The notes under the pieces were generated by a model. The model made no database searches. It saw nothing but the letters and a program-made list of their open reading frames with translations, and was not told the DNA's origin. From assembly GCA_029959545.1 (NCBI GenBank), contig JASCPH010000026.1:1-41012 (forward strand): a stretch of DNA of 41,012 nt, in the 5' to 3' direction. A program made the position numbers and the translations under genes. Of the stretch, positions 33,689 to 41,012 are shown one piece after another; position 1 is the stretch's first letter; the number at the start of each line of letters is the position of its first letter. Source of the DNA: Microbacteriaceae bacterium PS02066 (GTDB taxonomy: Bacteria; Actinomycetota; Actinomycetes; Actinomycetales; Microbacteriaceae).

Positions 33689-34062
33689 TGGTTCTCTCCT
33701 TCGTTGGTGGCGGCGCGGTCGGCGATGAGGTGAGTGATGTCCTCCGGGCCGAGCCCGAGCCGTCGGGCTTCGGTCAGCAGCGGGTCGATGAAGCGGTCGG
33801 CGAACGCGGAGCGGCGTTCGTTCTGCAGTGCCTCGCGGGCACCGGGGGCGACGAACATGCCCACGCCGCGGCGCTTGTGGAGCACTCCCTTGTCGACGAG
33901 CATGTTGACTCCTTTGGCCGCGGTGGCGGGATTGATGCGGTGGAACGCGGCGAGTTCGTTCGTCGACGGCGCCTGGTCCCCCTCGCGGAGGGTGCCGTCG
34001 ACGATGGCGTCCTCGACGCTCTCCGCGATCTGGAGGAAGAGCGGTTTGCCCTCTTCGATCAC
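33685..34062 (-). CDS. GntR-family regulator, YtrA subfamily
   Basis: The 125-residue protein has the GntR winged helix (QIAESVEDAIVDGTLREGDQ, PSTNELAAFHRINPATAAKG, VLHKRRGVGMFV) and a short two-helix C-terminal part, the mark of the YtrA subfamily, which has no large effector domain. It normally represses its own ABC transporter operon. Start GTG 34062 has GGGGA upstream. The region just before it holds two TTAG words in tandem (minus strand 34094-34101 area), which could be part of its operator. Confidence 0.9.
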   Translation of the reverse strand: MIEEGKPLFLQIAESVEDAIVDGTLREGDQAPSTNELAAFHRINPATAAKGVNMLVDKGVLHKRRGVGMFVAPGAREALQNERRSAFADRFIDPLLTEARRLGLGPEDITHLIADRAATNEGENQ

Positions 34063-34476
34063 TGGATCCCCGTTCAGTGGTTCATTACTTGACTAACTAA
34101 CCATGCAACGACGAGCGTGGCGGTGTCAAGCGGGACATTCCGGTTCGCATCACACCGCACGTGCGCCCAGGTGCGACGTTTGATATCACGCGGGCGCGGT
34201 AGCGCGATCGTTCGGATGCGGCAACCGCGTGAGCCGACTTGCGAACCCCGAAAACGCATGACACGTTGGAAAAGGCCCGTCGCCGGGCCCCACGACCAGT
34301 CCGCGGTCGCCTGATGCCCCTTCGGGAGCGCGTCGGCGAGCGTACGGTCGGCGACCGTGCCCGGGCCCTATGCCCGGTGCCCGTGCGTGTTGCGCCTCCC
34401 GACGCGACCGCCCGTGGTCGTCCACCCGGGCGTGACCGATGCAGTCTGTGCACCGGACTGCCGAGGTGCAATCCAC
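34063..34476. other. 414-base intergenic region with several hairpins before the betaine importer
   Basis: No gene is apparent. Near the gntR end, TTACTTGACTAACTAA (34085-34100) is relatively AT-rich and probably holds the gntR promoter or operator. Toward the importer there is a series of stems: GGCCCG/CGGGCC around TCGC (34275-34290), ACGGTC/GACCGT around GGC (34344-34358), and CGGGC/GCCCG around CCTAT. These could form a structured leader for the importer. I could not match them to a known riboswitch. No clear -10 box for the importer was found. Confidence 0.4.
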
Positions 34477-35775
34477 GTGAGTGTCGAACATGCCATTGAG
34501 GCGCGGAACCTGTTCAAGGTCTTCGGCAAGAATCCCAAGTCCGTCATCGAGCAGTTGCGCGCGGGCAAGACCCGAGCCGAGGTGTCGGACCGCGGCACGG
34601 CCGCGGTGATCGACGCGAGCTTCACCGTCGACCCGGGCGAGATCTTCGTGATCATGGGCCTCTCCGGCTCCGGCAAGTCCACGATCATCCGGATGCTCAA
34701 TGGACTGCTGCCCCCGAGCGCCGGCGAGGTGCTCGTGCAGGGCCAGAACGTGACCACGGCGTCGGCCGCGCAGCTGCGCCGCATCCGACGCTCGTCGATC
34801 TCGATGGTGTTCCAGCACTTCGCGCTTCTGCCGCACCGCACGGTGCTCGACAACGCCGCGTACGCGCTGGAGATCCAGGGCGTCGGCACGCAGGAGCGCC
34901 GCGAGCGCGCCCGCGAGATCCTCGACAAGGTCGGCCTCGGCGATCGCGTCGACGCGATGCCGGGAGAGCTCTCCGGCGGAATGCGCCAGCGCGTCGGGCT
35001 CGCCCGCGCCCTCACCTCCGGCACCGACATCCTGCTGATGGACGAGGCTTTCTCGGCCCTGGACCCCCTCATCCGTCGCGAGATGCAGGAGCAGCTGATC
35101 GAGCTGCAGCAGGAGCTCGGCCGCACGATCGTCTTCATCACGCACGACCTGAACGAGGCCATGTTCCTCGGCGACCGCATCGCCGTCATGCGTGACGGCC
35201 GCATCGTGCAGAACGGCACCCCGGAGGAGATCCTCACCGACCCGGCGAACGACTACGTCGCCCAGTTCGTGCAGGACGTCGACCGCGCGCGCGTGCTGAC
35301 CGCCTCGTCGGTGATGGCGCCGCCGCAGGCGACGACGCCGGTGTCCGCTGGGATGCGGGGCGCCCTGCGCGTCATGCGGGACCTCCAGGCGGGAGCGGTG
35401 GCCGTCGTCGAGAACCGCCGTTACATCGGTGCGGTGACCGACCGCGCCGTGATCCGCGCGGTCAAGGCGGGAGAGACCGACCTGCGCCGCATCGTGCAGC
35501 GCGCGCAGCAGGTGGTCGGACCCGATGACCCGCTGACGGATGTCGTCGAGCACTCGGTCGAGTCGCCCTACCCCGTCGCGGTGGTCGACGAGCGTCAGCG
35601 GCTCGTCGGAGTGATCCCGCGCGTCACCCTCCTCGCAGCCCTCGGCAACGTTCCCGCCGTCACGCGGGAGAATCCGATCATCGACGTGCCCGCATCCGTG
35701 CCCGCGAGCGTCATGACCGAGACTCTCGCCGTCGTCGACGAACCGACCGCTGCGAGCATGGGAGGCGACCGATGA
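34477..35775 (+). CDS. proV: Glycine betaine/proline ABC importer ATPase with CBS domains
   Basis: The 432-residue ATPase has the ProV/OpuAA N-terminal segment NLFKVFGKNP, Walker A GLSGSGKST (61-69), FALLPHRTVLDN after the Q-loop, signature LSGGMRQRVGLARAL, Walker B ILLMDEAFSALDP and switch FITHDLNEA. Two CBS repeats follow from about residue 280 (MRDLQAGAVAVVENRRYIGA and YPVAVVDERQRLVGVIPR). In OpuA-type importers CBS domains sense ionic strength or c-di-AMP and gate uptake. Start GTG 34477 is where family similarity begins. It overlaps the permease gene by ATGA. Confidence 0.94.
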   Translation: MSVEHAIEARNLFKVFGKNPKSVIEQLRAGKTRAEVSDRGTAAVIDASFTVDPGEIFVIMGLSGSGKSTIIRMLNGLLPPSAGEVLVQGQNVTTASAAQLRRIRRSSISMVFQHFALLPHRTVLDNAAYALEIQGVGTQERRERAREILDKVGLGDRVDAMPGELSGGMRQRVGLARALTSGTDILLMDEAFSALDPLIRREMQEQLIELQQELGRTIVFITHDLNEAMFLGDRIAVMRDGRIVQNGTPEEILTDPANDYVAQFVQDVDRARVLTASSVMAPPQATTPVSAGMRGALRVMRDLQAGAVAVVENRRYIGAVTDRAVIRAVKAGETDLRRIVQRAQQVVGPDDPLTDVVEHSVESPYPVAVVDERQRLVGVIPRVTLLAALGNVPAVTRENPIIDVPASVPASVMTETLAVVDEPTAASMGGDR

Positions 35776-36650
35776 ACGATCTCTTCCGTCTTCCCCTCGG
35801 CGACGTCGTCGAGACCGCCGTGCGCTGGGTCATCAAGACCTTCTCCTGGCTCTTCGACGGCATCAGCGTCGCCTTCCGCGCTCTGTACGACGGACTCGAT
35901 GCGGTGTTGTCCGGACCGCCGTTCTGGGTGATCATCGCCGTGTTCGTCGTGCTCGCGTTCTTCGCGAAGGGGTGGAAGCTGGCCCTGGGCACGGCGATCG
36001 GGCTCCTGCTGATCGTCACGATCGATCAGTGGGATGCGGCCATGGACACCCTCGCGCTCGTGATCATCGCCGCCGTCATCGCGGTCGCCATCGCGCTTCC
36101 CCTCGGCATCTGGGCCGCTCGCAGCGATCGCGTCTCCGCCGTCGTGCGACCCGTGCTCGACTTCCTCCAGACGATGCCCGCCTTCGTCTACCTGATCCCC
36201 GCCCTGATCATGTTCAGCGTGGGACCCGTGCCCGGCATCGTCGCCACCATCGTCTTCGCGATGTCTCCGGGTGTGCGACTGACGGAGCTCGGCATCCGCG
36301 GTGTGGACACCGAGGTCGTGGAAGCCGGCCATGCCTTCGGAGCGTCGCCGGGCCGCATCCTCCGTCAGATCCAGCTGCCCCTCGCGCTTCCGAGCATCAT
36401 GGCCGGCGTGAACCAGGTCATCATGCTCAGCCTGTCGATGGTCGTCATCGCCGGCATGGTCGGAGCGGGCGGCCTCGGCGGTCAGATCGTCCAGGCACTG
36501 AGCCGGATCGACATCGCGCTGGGTGTGGAGGCGGGTCTCGCCGTCGTGATCATCGCGATGATCCTCGACCGGGTCACCTCGAGCTTCGCGGGCCCCCGCC
36601 CGAAGCGCGCGCTCCTCGGCCGACGCCGCGAGCTCGCCCGCGCGGCCTGA
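35772..36650 (+). CDS. proW: Glycine betaine/proline ABC importer permease
   Basis: The 292-residue permease is of the ProW/OpuAB type with seven or eight helices. The binding-protein-dependent transport core runs from about residue 95: LPLGIWAARSDRVSAVVRPV, LQTMPAFVYLIPALIMFSVG, and the EAA loop VEAGHAFGASPGRILRQIQL, ending MVGAGGLGGQIVQALSRID. The 5' end overlaps proV and the binding protein follows after 113 bases. Confidence 0.94.
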   Translation: MNDLFRLPLGDVVETAVRWVIKTFSWLFDGISVAFRALYDGLDAVLSGPPFWVIIAVFVVLAFFAKGWKLALGTAIGLLLIVTIDQWDAAMDTLALVIIAAVIAVAIALPLGIWAARSDRVSAVVRPVLDFLQTMPAFVYLIPALIMFSVGPVPGIVATIVFAMSPGVRLTELGIRGVDTEVVEAGHAFGASPGRILRQIQLPLALPSIMAGVNQVIMLSLSMVVIAGMVGAGGLGGQIVQALSRIDIALGVEAGLAVVIIAMILDRVTSSFAGPRPKRALLGRRRELARAA

Positions 36651-36729
36651 GCGCGCGACCACCCATCCGAGACTTGCGAGCTCATCACTCGCGAGCGGCC
36701 GTCGGCACTCGACGTGCCGTACCGACCTT

Positions 36730-36749
36730 GTCCGCGACAGCACGCGGAC
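36730..36749 (+). promoter_or_regulatory. Intercistronic stem-loop before the betaine-binding protein
   Basis: GTCCGCG and CGCGGAC pair around ACAGCA and are followed at once by the ribosome site GGAGAGGA. A second imperfect stem (CTTGCGAG/CTCGCGAG) lies at about 36674-36697. They probably protect the message of the binding protein, which is needed in excess; an internal promoter is the alternative. Confidence 0.45.
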
Positions 36750-36763
36750 GGAGAGGACTGCAG

Positions 36764-37660
36764 ATGACTGTCACCAAGAAGAACCTGACCGTGGGCATCG
36801 CCCTCGCGGGCGTCGCCGCCCTCGTCCTGACCGGCTGCTCGGCCGCTGGCGATGCGGCCGAAGGCTCGGGCGAGCGCCCCATCACGATCGCCGTGTTCAA
36901 CGGCTGGGACGAGGGCATCGCCGCGTCCGAGCTGTGGAAGAACGTGCTCGAGGAGCAGGGCTACGAGGTCGAGCTTGAGTACGCGGACCCGGCAGCGGTC
37001 TACACCGGTATCGCGAACGGCGACTACGACCTGACGCTGGACACCTGGCTGCCGCTGACCCACGCCCAGTACATGGAGACCTACGGCGAAGACCTCGTCG
37101 ACCTCGGCGCCTGGAACGATGAGGCCAAGCTGACGATCGCCGTCAACGAGGACGCTCCCATCGACTCGCTCACCGAGCTCGCCGACAACGCCGACATCTT
37201 CGGCAACCGTCTCGTCGGCATCGAGGCCGGATCGGGTCTCGTGACCGTCACGCAGGACGAGGTCATCCCCGGCTACGGCCTGGAAGGACTAGACTTCGTG
37301 ACCTCCTCGACGCCGGCGATGCTCACCGAGCTTCAGGCGGCGACGGATGCGGGCAAGGACATCGCGGTGACCCTGTGGCGCCCGCACTGGGCCTACAACG
37401 CGTTCCCCATCAAGGACCTCGAGGACCCGGACGGACTGCTCGGCGACGCCGAGGGCATCCACACGGTGACGTCGTCGAACTTCAAGGACGACTTCCCCGA
37501 GGTCAACGACTGGCTCTCGTCGTTCAAGATGGACAACGACACCCTCTACTCGCTCGAGGATGCGATGTTCAACTCCGGCGGCAGCGGCAACGACTACGCC
37601 CCGGCGGTCGCCGACTGGATCGCACAGAACCAGGAGTGGGTGGACGCACTGACGTCCTGA
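36764..37660 (+). CDS. proX: Glycine betaine/proline-binding lipoprotein
   Basis: The 298-residue protein has lipobox LVLTGC (Cys25) and an OpuAC domain: FNGWDEGIAASELWKNVLEE, YDLTLDTWLPLTHAQYMETY, GLVTVTQDEVIPGYGL, VTLWRPHWAYNAF and a C-terminal DWIAQNQEWVDAL. The tryptophans in GWDE, DTWLP and LWRPHWAY are in the right positions to form the aromatic cage for quaternary amines. It delivers osmoprotectant to the ProVW pair. ATG 36764 is preceded by GGAGAGGA. A strong terminator follows. Confidence 0.94.
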   Translation: MTVTKKNLTVGIALAGVAALVLTGCSAAGDAAEGSGERPITIAVFNGWDEGIAASELWKNVLEEQGYEVELEYADPAAVYTGIANGDYDLTLDTWLPLTHAQYMETYGEDLVDLGAWNDEAKLTIAVNEDAPIDSLTELADNADIFGNRLVGIEAGSGLVTVTQDEVIPGYGLEGLDFVTSSTPAMLTELQAATDAGKDIAVTLWRPHWAYNAFPIKDLEDPDGLLGDAEGIHTVTSSNFKDDFPEVNDWLSSFKMDNDTLYSLEDAMFNSGGSGNDYAPAVADWIAQNQEWVDALTS

Positions 37661-37671
37661 CGCCCCCTCGC

Positions 37672-37707
37672 AGAACGCGCCGCATCCTCCGGGATGCGGC
37701 GCGTTCT
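37672..37707. terminator. 16-bp bidirectional terminator after the betaine importer
   Basis: AGAACGCGCCGCATCC (37672-37687) pairs perfectly with GGATGCGGCGCGTTCT (37692-37707) around TCCG. It lies between the importer stop and the stop of the convergent TetR gene, five bases away. Its loop side contains the over-represented octamer CCGCATCC/GGATGCGG on both arms. Confidence 0.85.
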
Positions 37708-37712
37708 GGCGT

Positions 37713-38345
37713 TCAGCGCGCGCTCTCCTCGGTGAGCAGGGCGAGCTTGCGGACGGAGTCGCGGAACGCTGCCTCGGTCGCTTCCACATCGCCCGTGCCT
37801 GTGGTCTCGGAGATGAGCGACTGGAAGGCGGAGACGGTCACCAGCACCGTCAGTGACGCCTCGCGCACGATCGAGGTGCCGTCATCGGCCAGCCGCCGGC
37901 GCTCGGGGTGAGCGGCGAGCCACGGCGCGAGGAACGCGGTGAGCTCCGTGGTCAGCGACAGGAAGGGCGCGAGGATCGCGGCCTGCGTGTCGGGCTGCTC
38001 CATCAGCATCCGATTGCGCCCCTCCGCCACCACGGCGTTGATCTGCGCGTGGCCGATCGACGCGATGATCAGGCGGAAGACCGCCGTCGTGAGCGGGACG
38101 TCCGCCGACATCTCGACGATGACGGCGGCGTGCTCGGCCGGCAGGAGGTGCAGCGAGCGGCCGAAGAGAGCCGTCTCGCGGGAGCTCATGTAGTTGAAGA
38201 ACGTGCTGCGCGACACATCGGCGCGCTTGCAGATGTCGGCGACCGTGACGGCGGCGTGCCCGCGCTCGAGGGCGAGCTCGACGGCCGCGATCTCGATCGC
38301 GTTCTCGGTTTCGCGCTTCTTACGTGCGCGCAGTGATTCGGGCAT
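37713..38345 (-). CDS. TetR-family regulator
   Basis: The 210-residue protein has a TetR helix-turn-helix (VTVADICKRADVSRSTFFNY, residues 33-52) and a C-terminal domain with the pattern of the MftR/TetR_C group. ATG 38345 is chosen because the basic start MPESLRARKKRETE directly precedes the first helix; the frame upstream is intergenic sequence. No transporter is divergent from it, so its target is probably elsewhere or itself. A 13-bp palindrome lies 36 bases upstream. Confidence 0.88.
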   Translation of the reverse strand: MPESLRARKKRETENAIEIAAVELALERGHAAVTVADICKRADVSRSTFFNYMSSRETALFGRSLHLLPAEHAAVIVEMSADVPLTTAVFRLIIASIGHAQINAVVAEGRNRMLMEQPDTQAAILAPFLSLTTELTAFLAPWLAAHPERRRLADDGTSIVREASLTVLVTVSAFQSLISETTGTGDVEATEAAFRDSVRKLALLTEESAR

Positions 38346-38360
38346 GGATCCTGAAGTGAA

Positions 38361-38393
38361 AGGTGGACGTGGTATATCTTTGGACGGCGTCCA
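38361..38393 (-). promoter_or_regulatory. Operator-like palindrome upstream of the TetR gene
   Basis: TGGACGGCGTCCA (38381-38393) is a perfect palindrome around one central G. A further TGGACG half-site lies at 38364-38369, and another at 38431-38436. The AT-rich ATATC between them (38373-38378 area) may hold the -10 box. This fits TetR autoregulation. Confidence 0.5.
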
Positions 38394-38427
38394 CGTTAGG
38401 CGATTGCCTGAGAAGACGTGGCCTGCG

Positions 38428-39258
38428 TTATGGACGTGAGTGTCGCTGGGGGGCGTCGCGGGGGCCCGGGGGCATCGGCGGTTCGCGTCGGTGCCCCTGA
38501 TTTGTTTCAGCCGCGGATGAGTCATGCCCACCCCTCGAGGCGGCCTCGGCGCTGTCCGGCGGCACCGGTTCGCTCATCGCAGCGGTCGCCGGCAGCTCGA
38601 GGGCGACGCGTCGCTCGAGCTCGTCGATCGCTGCATCGGAGAGCGAGATCAATCCGTCGAGCTCTTCGCGCACCCGGCGGTAGGCGAGTTGACGTTCGGC
38701 GGGAGTCGCCGCCTCGTCGACCGCGACGGACAGCAGTTGCTGAGCGGTGTCGAGGCGCTTGCGCTCGGATGGTGTGAACCCGGCGTCCCGCACGCGTCGC
38801 GCCTCGCGCTCGGCGACGTCGAAGGCCACCTCGTAATCGGTGACGGCGTTCTGGTATGCGGTGAGCTCGGCGGAGGTGATCTCGGCATCGACGGAGGCGG
38901 GCCGCATCCGATCCGCGACCCGTTTGGCGCGCAGGAACGCGGCGGTGAGCTCCTGGCGTCCGTCGCTCATGGCGGGGTAGGCGATCATCTTCGCGACGTC
39001 GAGCTCGTACTCGAGCCAGCGAGCCGTGGTCGCGTCGTGTTCGGCGAGAGTGCGTGCGAGCGCGGAGGCCGTTGACTGCGGGCGCTGTTCGGTCGGCGTC
39101 GATGCGATCGCGCCGGTCTTGGCTCGAATCAGCTCGAGTCGCCTCTCGTGCCGCCGCTTCGCCCCGCGTTCCCACGCGCGGGCGACCCCGCCGGCGACGC
39201 CGATGAGAGGGAAGGCGAGCCACCAGTTGTGCTGGAGGAACGCGAACAGCTGATCCAC
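38428..39258 (-). CDS. Unknown membrane-anchored coiled-coil protein (paralogue 1)
   Basis: The 276-residue protein has one N-terminal membrane segment (WWLAFPLIGVAGGVARAW), a basic stretch, and a long helical region, ending in a Pro/Ser/Arg-rich tail. The core EHDATTARWLEYELDVAKMI, YPAMSDGRQELTAAFLRA and a following FDVAEREARR resemble the protein encoded at 40330-41012, so the two are paralogues. I do not recognise a named family. GTG 39258 follows TAACAT by six bases, a leaderless arrangement. Confidence 0.7.
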   Translation of the reverse strand: MDQLFAFLQHNWWLAFPLIGVAGGVARAWERGAKRRHERRLELIRAKTGAIASTPTEQRPQSTASALARTLAEHDATTARWLEYELDVAKMIAYPAMSDGRQELTAAFLRAKRVADRMRPASVDAEITSAELTAYQNAVTDYEVAFDVAEREARRVRDAGFTPSERKRLDTAQQLLSVAVDEAATPAERQLAYRRVREELDGLISLSDAAIDELERRVALELPATAAMSEPVPPDSAEAASRGGHDSSAAETNQGHRREPPMPPGPRDAPQRHSRP

Positions 39259-39264
39259 TTCTCC

Positions 39265-39270
39265 ATGTTA
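39265..39270 (-). promoter_or_regulatory. -10 box of the coiled-coil protein gene, leaderless arrangement
   Basis: TAACAT on the minus strand ends six bases before GTG 39258. GGAG also lies in that gap but is too close to the start to be a normal ribosome site. Confidence 0.45.
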
Positions 39271-39385
39271 GGAGCCGGGGTGCGCGGATCGCGGGTCAGG
39301 CGGTCAGAGTCGTCCGTGTCTGCGATGCGGGTCCGGCGGCATCCGCCCAGAGGTCGTGGAGCCAGAGGCCGATCGCGGTGGAGAA

Positions 39386-39391
39386 TAGGTA
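39386..39391 (+). promoter_or_regulatory. -10 box of map, leaderless arrangement
   Basis: TAGGTA ends five bases before ATG 39397, so the message should start at or very near the ATG. Confidence 0.45.
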
Positions 39392-39396
39392 CTGCC

Positions 39397-40167
39397 ATGA
39401 TCGAGATCTTCGCGCCCGCCGAGGTCGACCGCGCACGCCGGACGGGGGCTCTCGTCGGCGAGATCCTCGATTCGATTCGCTCGCGCGTCGTGCCCGGCAC
39501 CAACCTGCTCGAGATCGACGCCTGGGCGAAGGAGATGATCCTGGGCGCCGGTGCGGTGTCGTGCTACGTCGACTACGCGCCCTCCTTCGGTCGTGGACCG
39601 TTCGGCCACTACATCTGCACCGCCGTGAACGACGCCGTGTTGCACGGCATGCCGCACGACGAGCGCGTCGCCGACGGCGACCTGCTGACCCTCGACCTCG
39701 CCGTGACGCTCGACGGCATCTCCGCGGATGCGGCGGTCAGCTTCATCGTGGGCGAGAGTCGTCCCGCCGAGAGCGTCGCGTTGATCGAGGCGACCGAGCG
39801 CGCGCTCGCCGCGGGTATCGCCGCCGCGAAGCCCGGCGCCAAGGTGGGCGATCTGTCCCGCGCGATCGGCACGGTGCTGAAGCAGGCCGGATACTCGGTC
39901 AACGTCGAGTTCGGCGGCCACGGTATCGGCACCACGATGCACCAGGATCCGCACGTCCCGAACGCCGGCCGCCCGGGTCGCGGCTTCGTGCTGCGTCCGG
40001 GACTGCTGCTCGCGCTCGAGCCGTGGGTCATGGTCGACACGGATCAGCTGGTGATCGACGACGACGGCTGGACGCTGCGCAGCGCCACCGGATGCCGCAC
40101 CGCCCACACCGAGCACACGATCGCCATCACCGAGACCGGCGCGAAGATCCTGACTCTTCCGCGCTGA
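39397..40167 (+). CDS. map: Type I methionine aminopeptidase
   Basis: The 256-residue enzyme removes the initiator methionine from nascent proteins. All five metal ligands are in place: Asp100, Asp111, His175, Glu208 and Glu239, along with His83 in VLHGMP. The motifs are CTAVNDAVLHGMP, LTLDLAVTLDGISADAA, GGHGIGTTMHQDP and LLALEPW. It lacks the N-terminal SH3-binding or zinc-finger extension found in some actinobacterial forms. The usual housekeeping map lies by secY and adk, so this one is probably a second copy. It stands alone between two genes of unknown function that are related to each other. Confidence 0.94.
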   Translation: MIEIFAPAEVDRARRTGALVGEILDSIRSRVVPGTNLLEIDAWAKEMILGAGAVSCYVDYAPSFGRGPFGHYICTAVNDAVLHGMPHDERVADGDLLTLDLAVTLDGISADAAVSFIVGESRPAESVALIEATERALAAGIAAAKPGAKVGDLSRAIGTVLKQAGYSVNVEFGGHGIGTTMHQDPHVPNAGRPGRGFVLRPGLLLALEPWVMVDTDQLVIDDDGWTLRSATGCRTAHTEHTIAITETGAKILTLPR

Positions 40168-40207
40168 CGAGGCCGTGCTCCCTGCGCCTCCGGCGCCGTC
40201 CTGCCGC

Positions 40208-40287
40208 GACGTCTGCACGATCACTGGGGCTGGTGTGTGCTCGTGGGGCCTGTGGGGTACCGGGTTCGGGCCGGTCGTGCAGATGTC
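40208..40287. repeat. Intergenic repeat-like element, copy B
   Basis: GACGTCTGCACGA (40208-40220) and TCGTGCAGATGTC (40275-40287) are inverted copies with one mismatch, separated by 54 bases. Inside, the box at 40252-40272 contains GGGGTACCGGGTTCGGGCC, which matches the box at 20779-20799 except at two bases. Both copies lie between genes, and each is followed by a GCAGATG word. It may be a small REP-like family. Confidence 0.4.
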
Positions 40288-40300
40288 GTGAGCCGAACCG

Positions 40301-40329
40301 GCCGGCGCACGCCGCGCGTGCCCGCCGGC
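40301..40329. terminator. Hairpin between map and the convergent unknown gene
   Basis: GCCGGC-GCACGC and GCGTGC-CC-GCCGGC pair around CGC, with a two-base bulge. The stem abuts the stop of the minus-strand gene and is GC-rich without a T run. It probably ends both convergent transcripts. Confidence 0.65.
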
Positions 40330-41012
40330 TCAGGGGCGATGCTCGCGACCGGTGCCCCCGCCGCGGCGCGGCACGGGCCACATCGCACGAACGACCCGCT
40401 CCGTCGTTCCCGGCGACTCCTGGTCTCGCGGCGCGTGCGGCGCCGGCTTCGGCGCCTCTTCCACGGGTCGTGCGGGCTCGGTGCGGATGACGCGAGGCGG
40501 CTCGGATGCGGCTGCGCGCTCGCGCGGCGGAACCTCGGTGTGCCGTCGTCCCCGCTCGGCGGAGGCGCGCAGAGCGGCGGTCTCCGCAGCCGCGAACGCC
40601 TCGTTCAGCTCCCGGACTGCAGCGGTATAGGCCACGAAATCCGCGGGGTCCATCCGTGTCGCGCCTGTCGGCGGCCGCAGCCACTGCGCCCGCTGCATCG
40701 CCTGCAGATAGGCGGCCGTCTCCGGATGGTGCGGGTCGCTCATCTGCGGCACGGCGATCGCGAGCTCCACGTCGGTCTCGTACTCGAGCCAGCGGGCGGC
40801 GATCTCGTCGTGCTCGCGCACGACCCGCACCAGCGGAAGCTCGGCGTCACGTGCCGCCAGCTGCGCGCGCTCGGCCTTCACCCGCGTACGAGCGGCACGC
40901 AGCAACAGGGTCGCGGTGCGCTGCGCCTCGCGCGCCTGGCTCAGCGCGCGGCGGGCCTGGGAGTGGGAGGCGCTGCGCGTGGCGCGAGCCGCCTGCACCT
41001 CGGCCTGCGCCG
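40330..41012 (-). CDS. Unknown coiled-coil protein (paralogue 2), cut by window edge
   Basis: The frame is open to the window edge, with at least 226 residues visible; the start is outside. An Ala/Arg-rich coiled-coil (for example SQARRALSQAREAQRTATLL) leads to a core EHDEIAARWLEYETDVELAI, VPQMSDPHHPETAAYLQA, LRPPTG and AAVRELNEAFAAAETAALRA. A Pro/Arg-rich disordered tail follows. The core aligns without large gaps to the protein at 38428-39258. No known family is recognised. Whether it also has an N-terminal membrane anchor cannot be seen. Confidence 0.65.
   Translation of the reverse strand, partial: AQAEVQAARATRSASHSQARRALSQAREAQRTATLLLRAARTRVKAERAQLAARDAELPLVRVVREHDEIAARWLEYETDVELAIAVPQMSDPHHPETAAYLQAMQRAQWLRPPTGATRMDPADFVAYTAAVRELNEAFAAAETAALRASAERGRRHTEVPPRERAAASEPPRVIRTEPARPVEEAPKPAPHAPRDQESPGTTERVVRAMWPVPRRGGGTGREHRP

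Noticed and set aside
39397..40167. Degenerate or pseudo methionine aminopeptidase because the second-metal motif reads ADAAVSF rather than GDTSxTF
   Set aside because: All five metal ligands and the catalytic histidine are at correct spacing, so the enzyme should be active.

Overview
The window is a high-G+C (about 70%) actinobacterial chromosome segment, most likely from Microbacterium or another Microbacteriaceae. The basis is G/C-ending codons, frequent GTG starts, tightly overlapping ATGA/GTGA operons, NucS-type mismatch repair, a seven-part Mrp antiporter cluster and general protein resemblance. No rRNA, tRNA or CRISPR array was seen. The only mobile DNA is the right end of an IS3-family element at the left edge, which has cut a DUF3800 gene.

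Layout. 1-0.6 kb: IS3 right end and the DUF3800 remnant. 0.67-6.5 kb: nucS, a GAP-family membrane protein, a NarL-type two-component pair, and a divergent MFS exporter/LacI regulator pair. 6.5-12.8 kb: mrpA(B)CDEFG sodium/proton antiporter operon. 12.8-14.2 kb: a divergent HxlR regulator with one cysteine and an NmrA-like quinone reductase. 14.2-18.5 kb: a secreted transglycosylase-like protein, then an operon of TetR, a degenerate ABC-ATPase-like protein and YhgE/Pip. 18.5-20.7 kb: argG and a cyclophilin lipoprotein. 20.9-26.6 kb: a complete peptide-type ABC importer preceded by a DUF1684 gene. 26.8-29.3 kb: purA and a lactonase-fold protein. 29.3-32.0 kb: AI-2E family transporter, chorismate mutase, PatB/MalY-like C-S lyase. 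32.1-34.1 kb: GntR(YtrA)-ABC-permease operon. 34.5-37.7 kb: betaine/proline-type importer. 37.7-41.0 kb: TetR, two related proteins of unknown function, and a type I methionine aminopeptidase between them.

Several themes cross the window. Many genes have a TANNNT -10 box only 5-7 nt before the start codon, which predicts leaderless mRNAs. Several regulators have clear inverted-repeat operators at their own promoters. The octamer GGATGCGG/CCGCATCC is strongly over-represented on both strands and looks like a genome-wide DNA signal. Ion and osmotic homeostasis (Mrp, betaine uptake) and envelope functions (YhgE, transglycosylase, AI-2E transporter) dominate the functional content. I found no defence island or biosynthetic cluster. 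The least explained items are the octamer, the degenerate ABC/YhgE operon, the paralogous pair flanking map and the small gene plus palindrome upstream of the transglycosylase.
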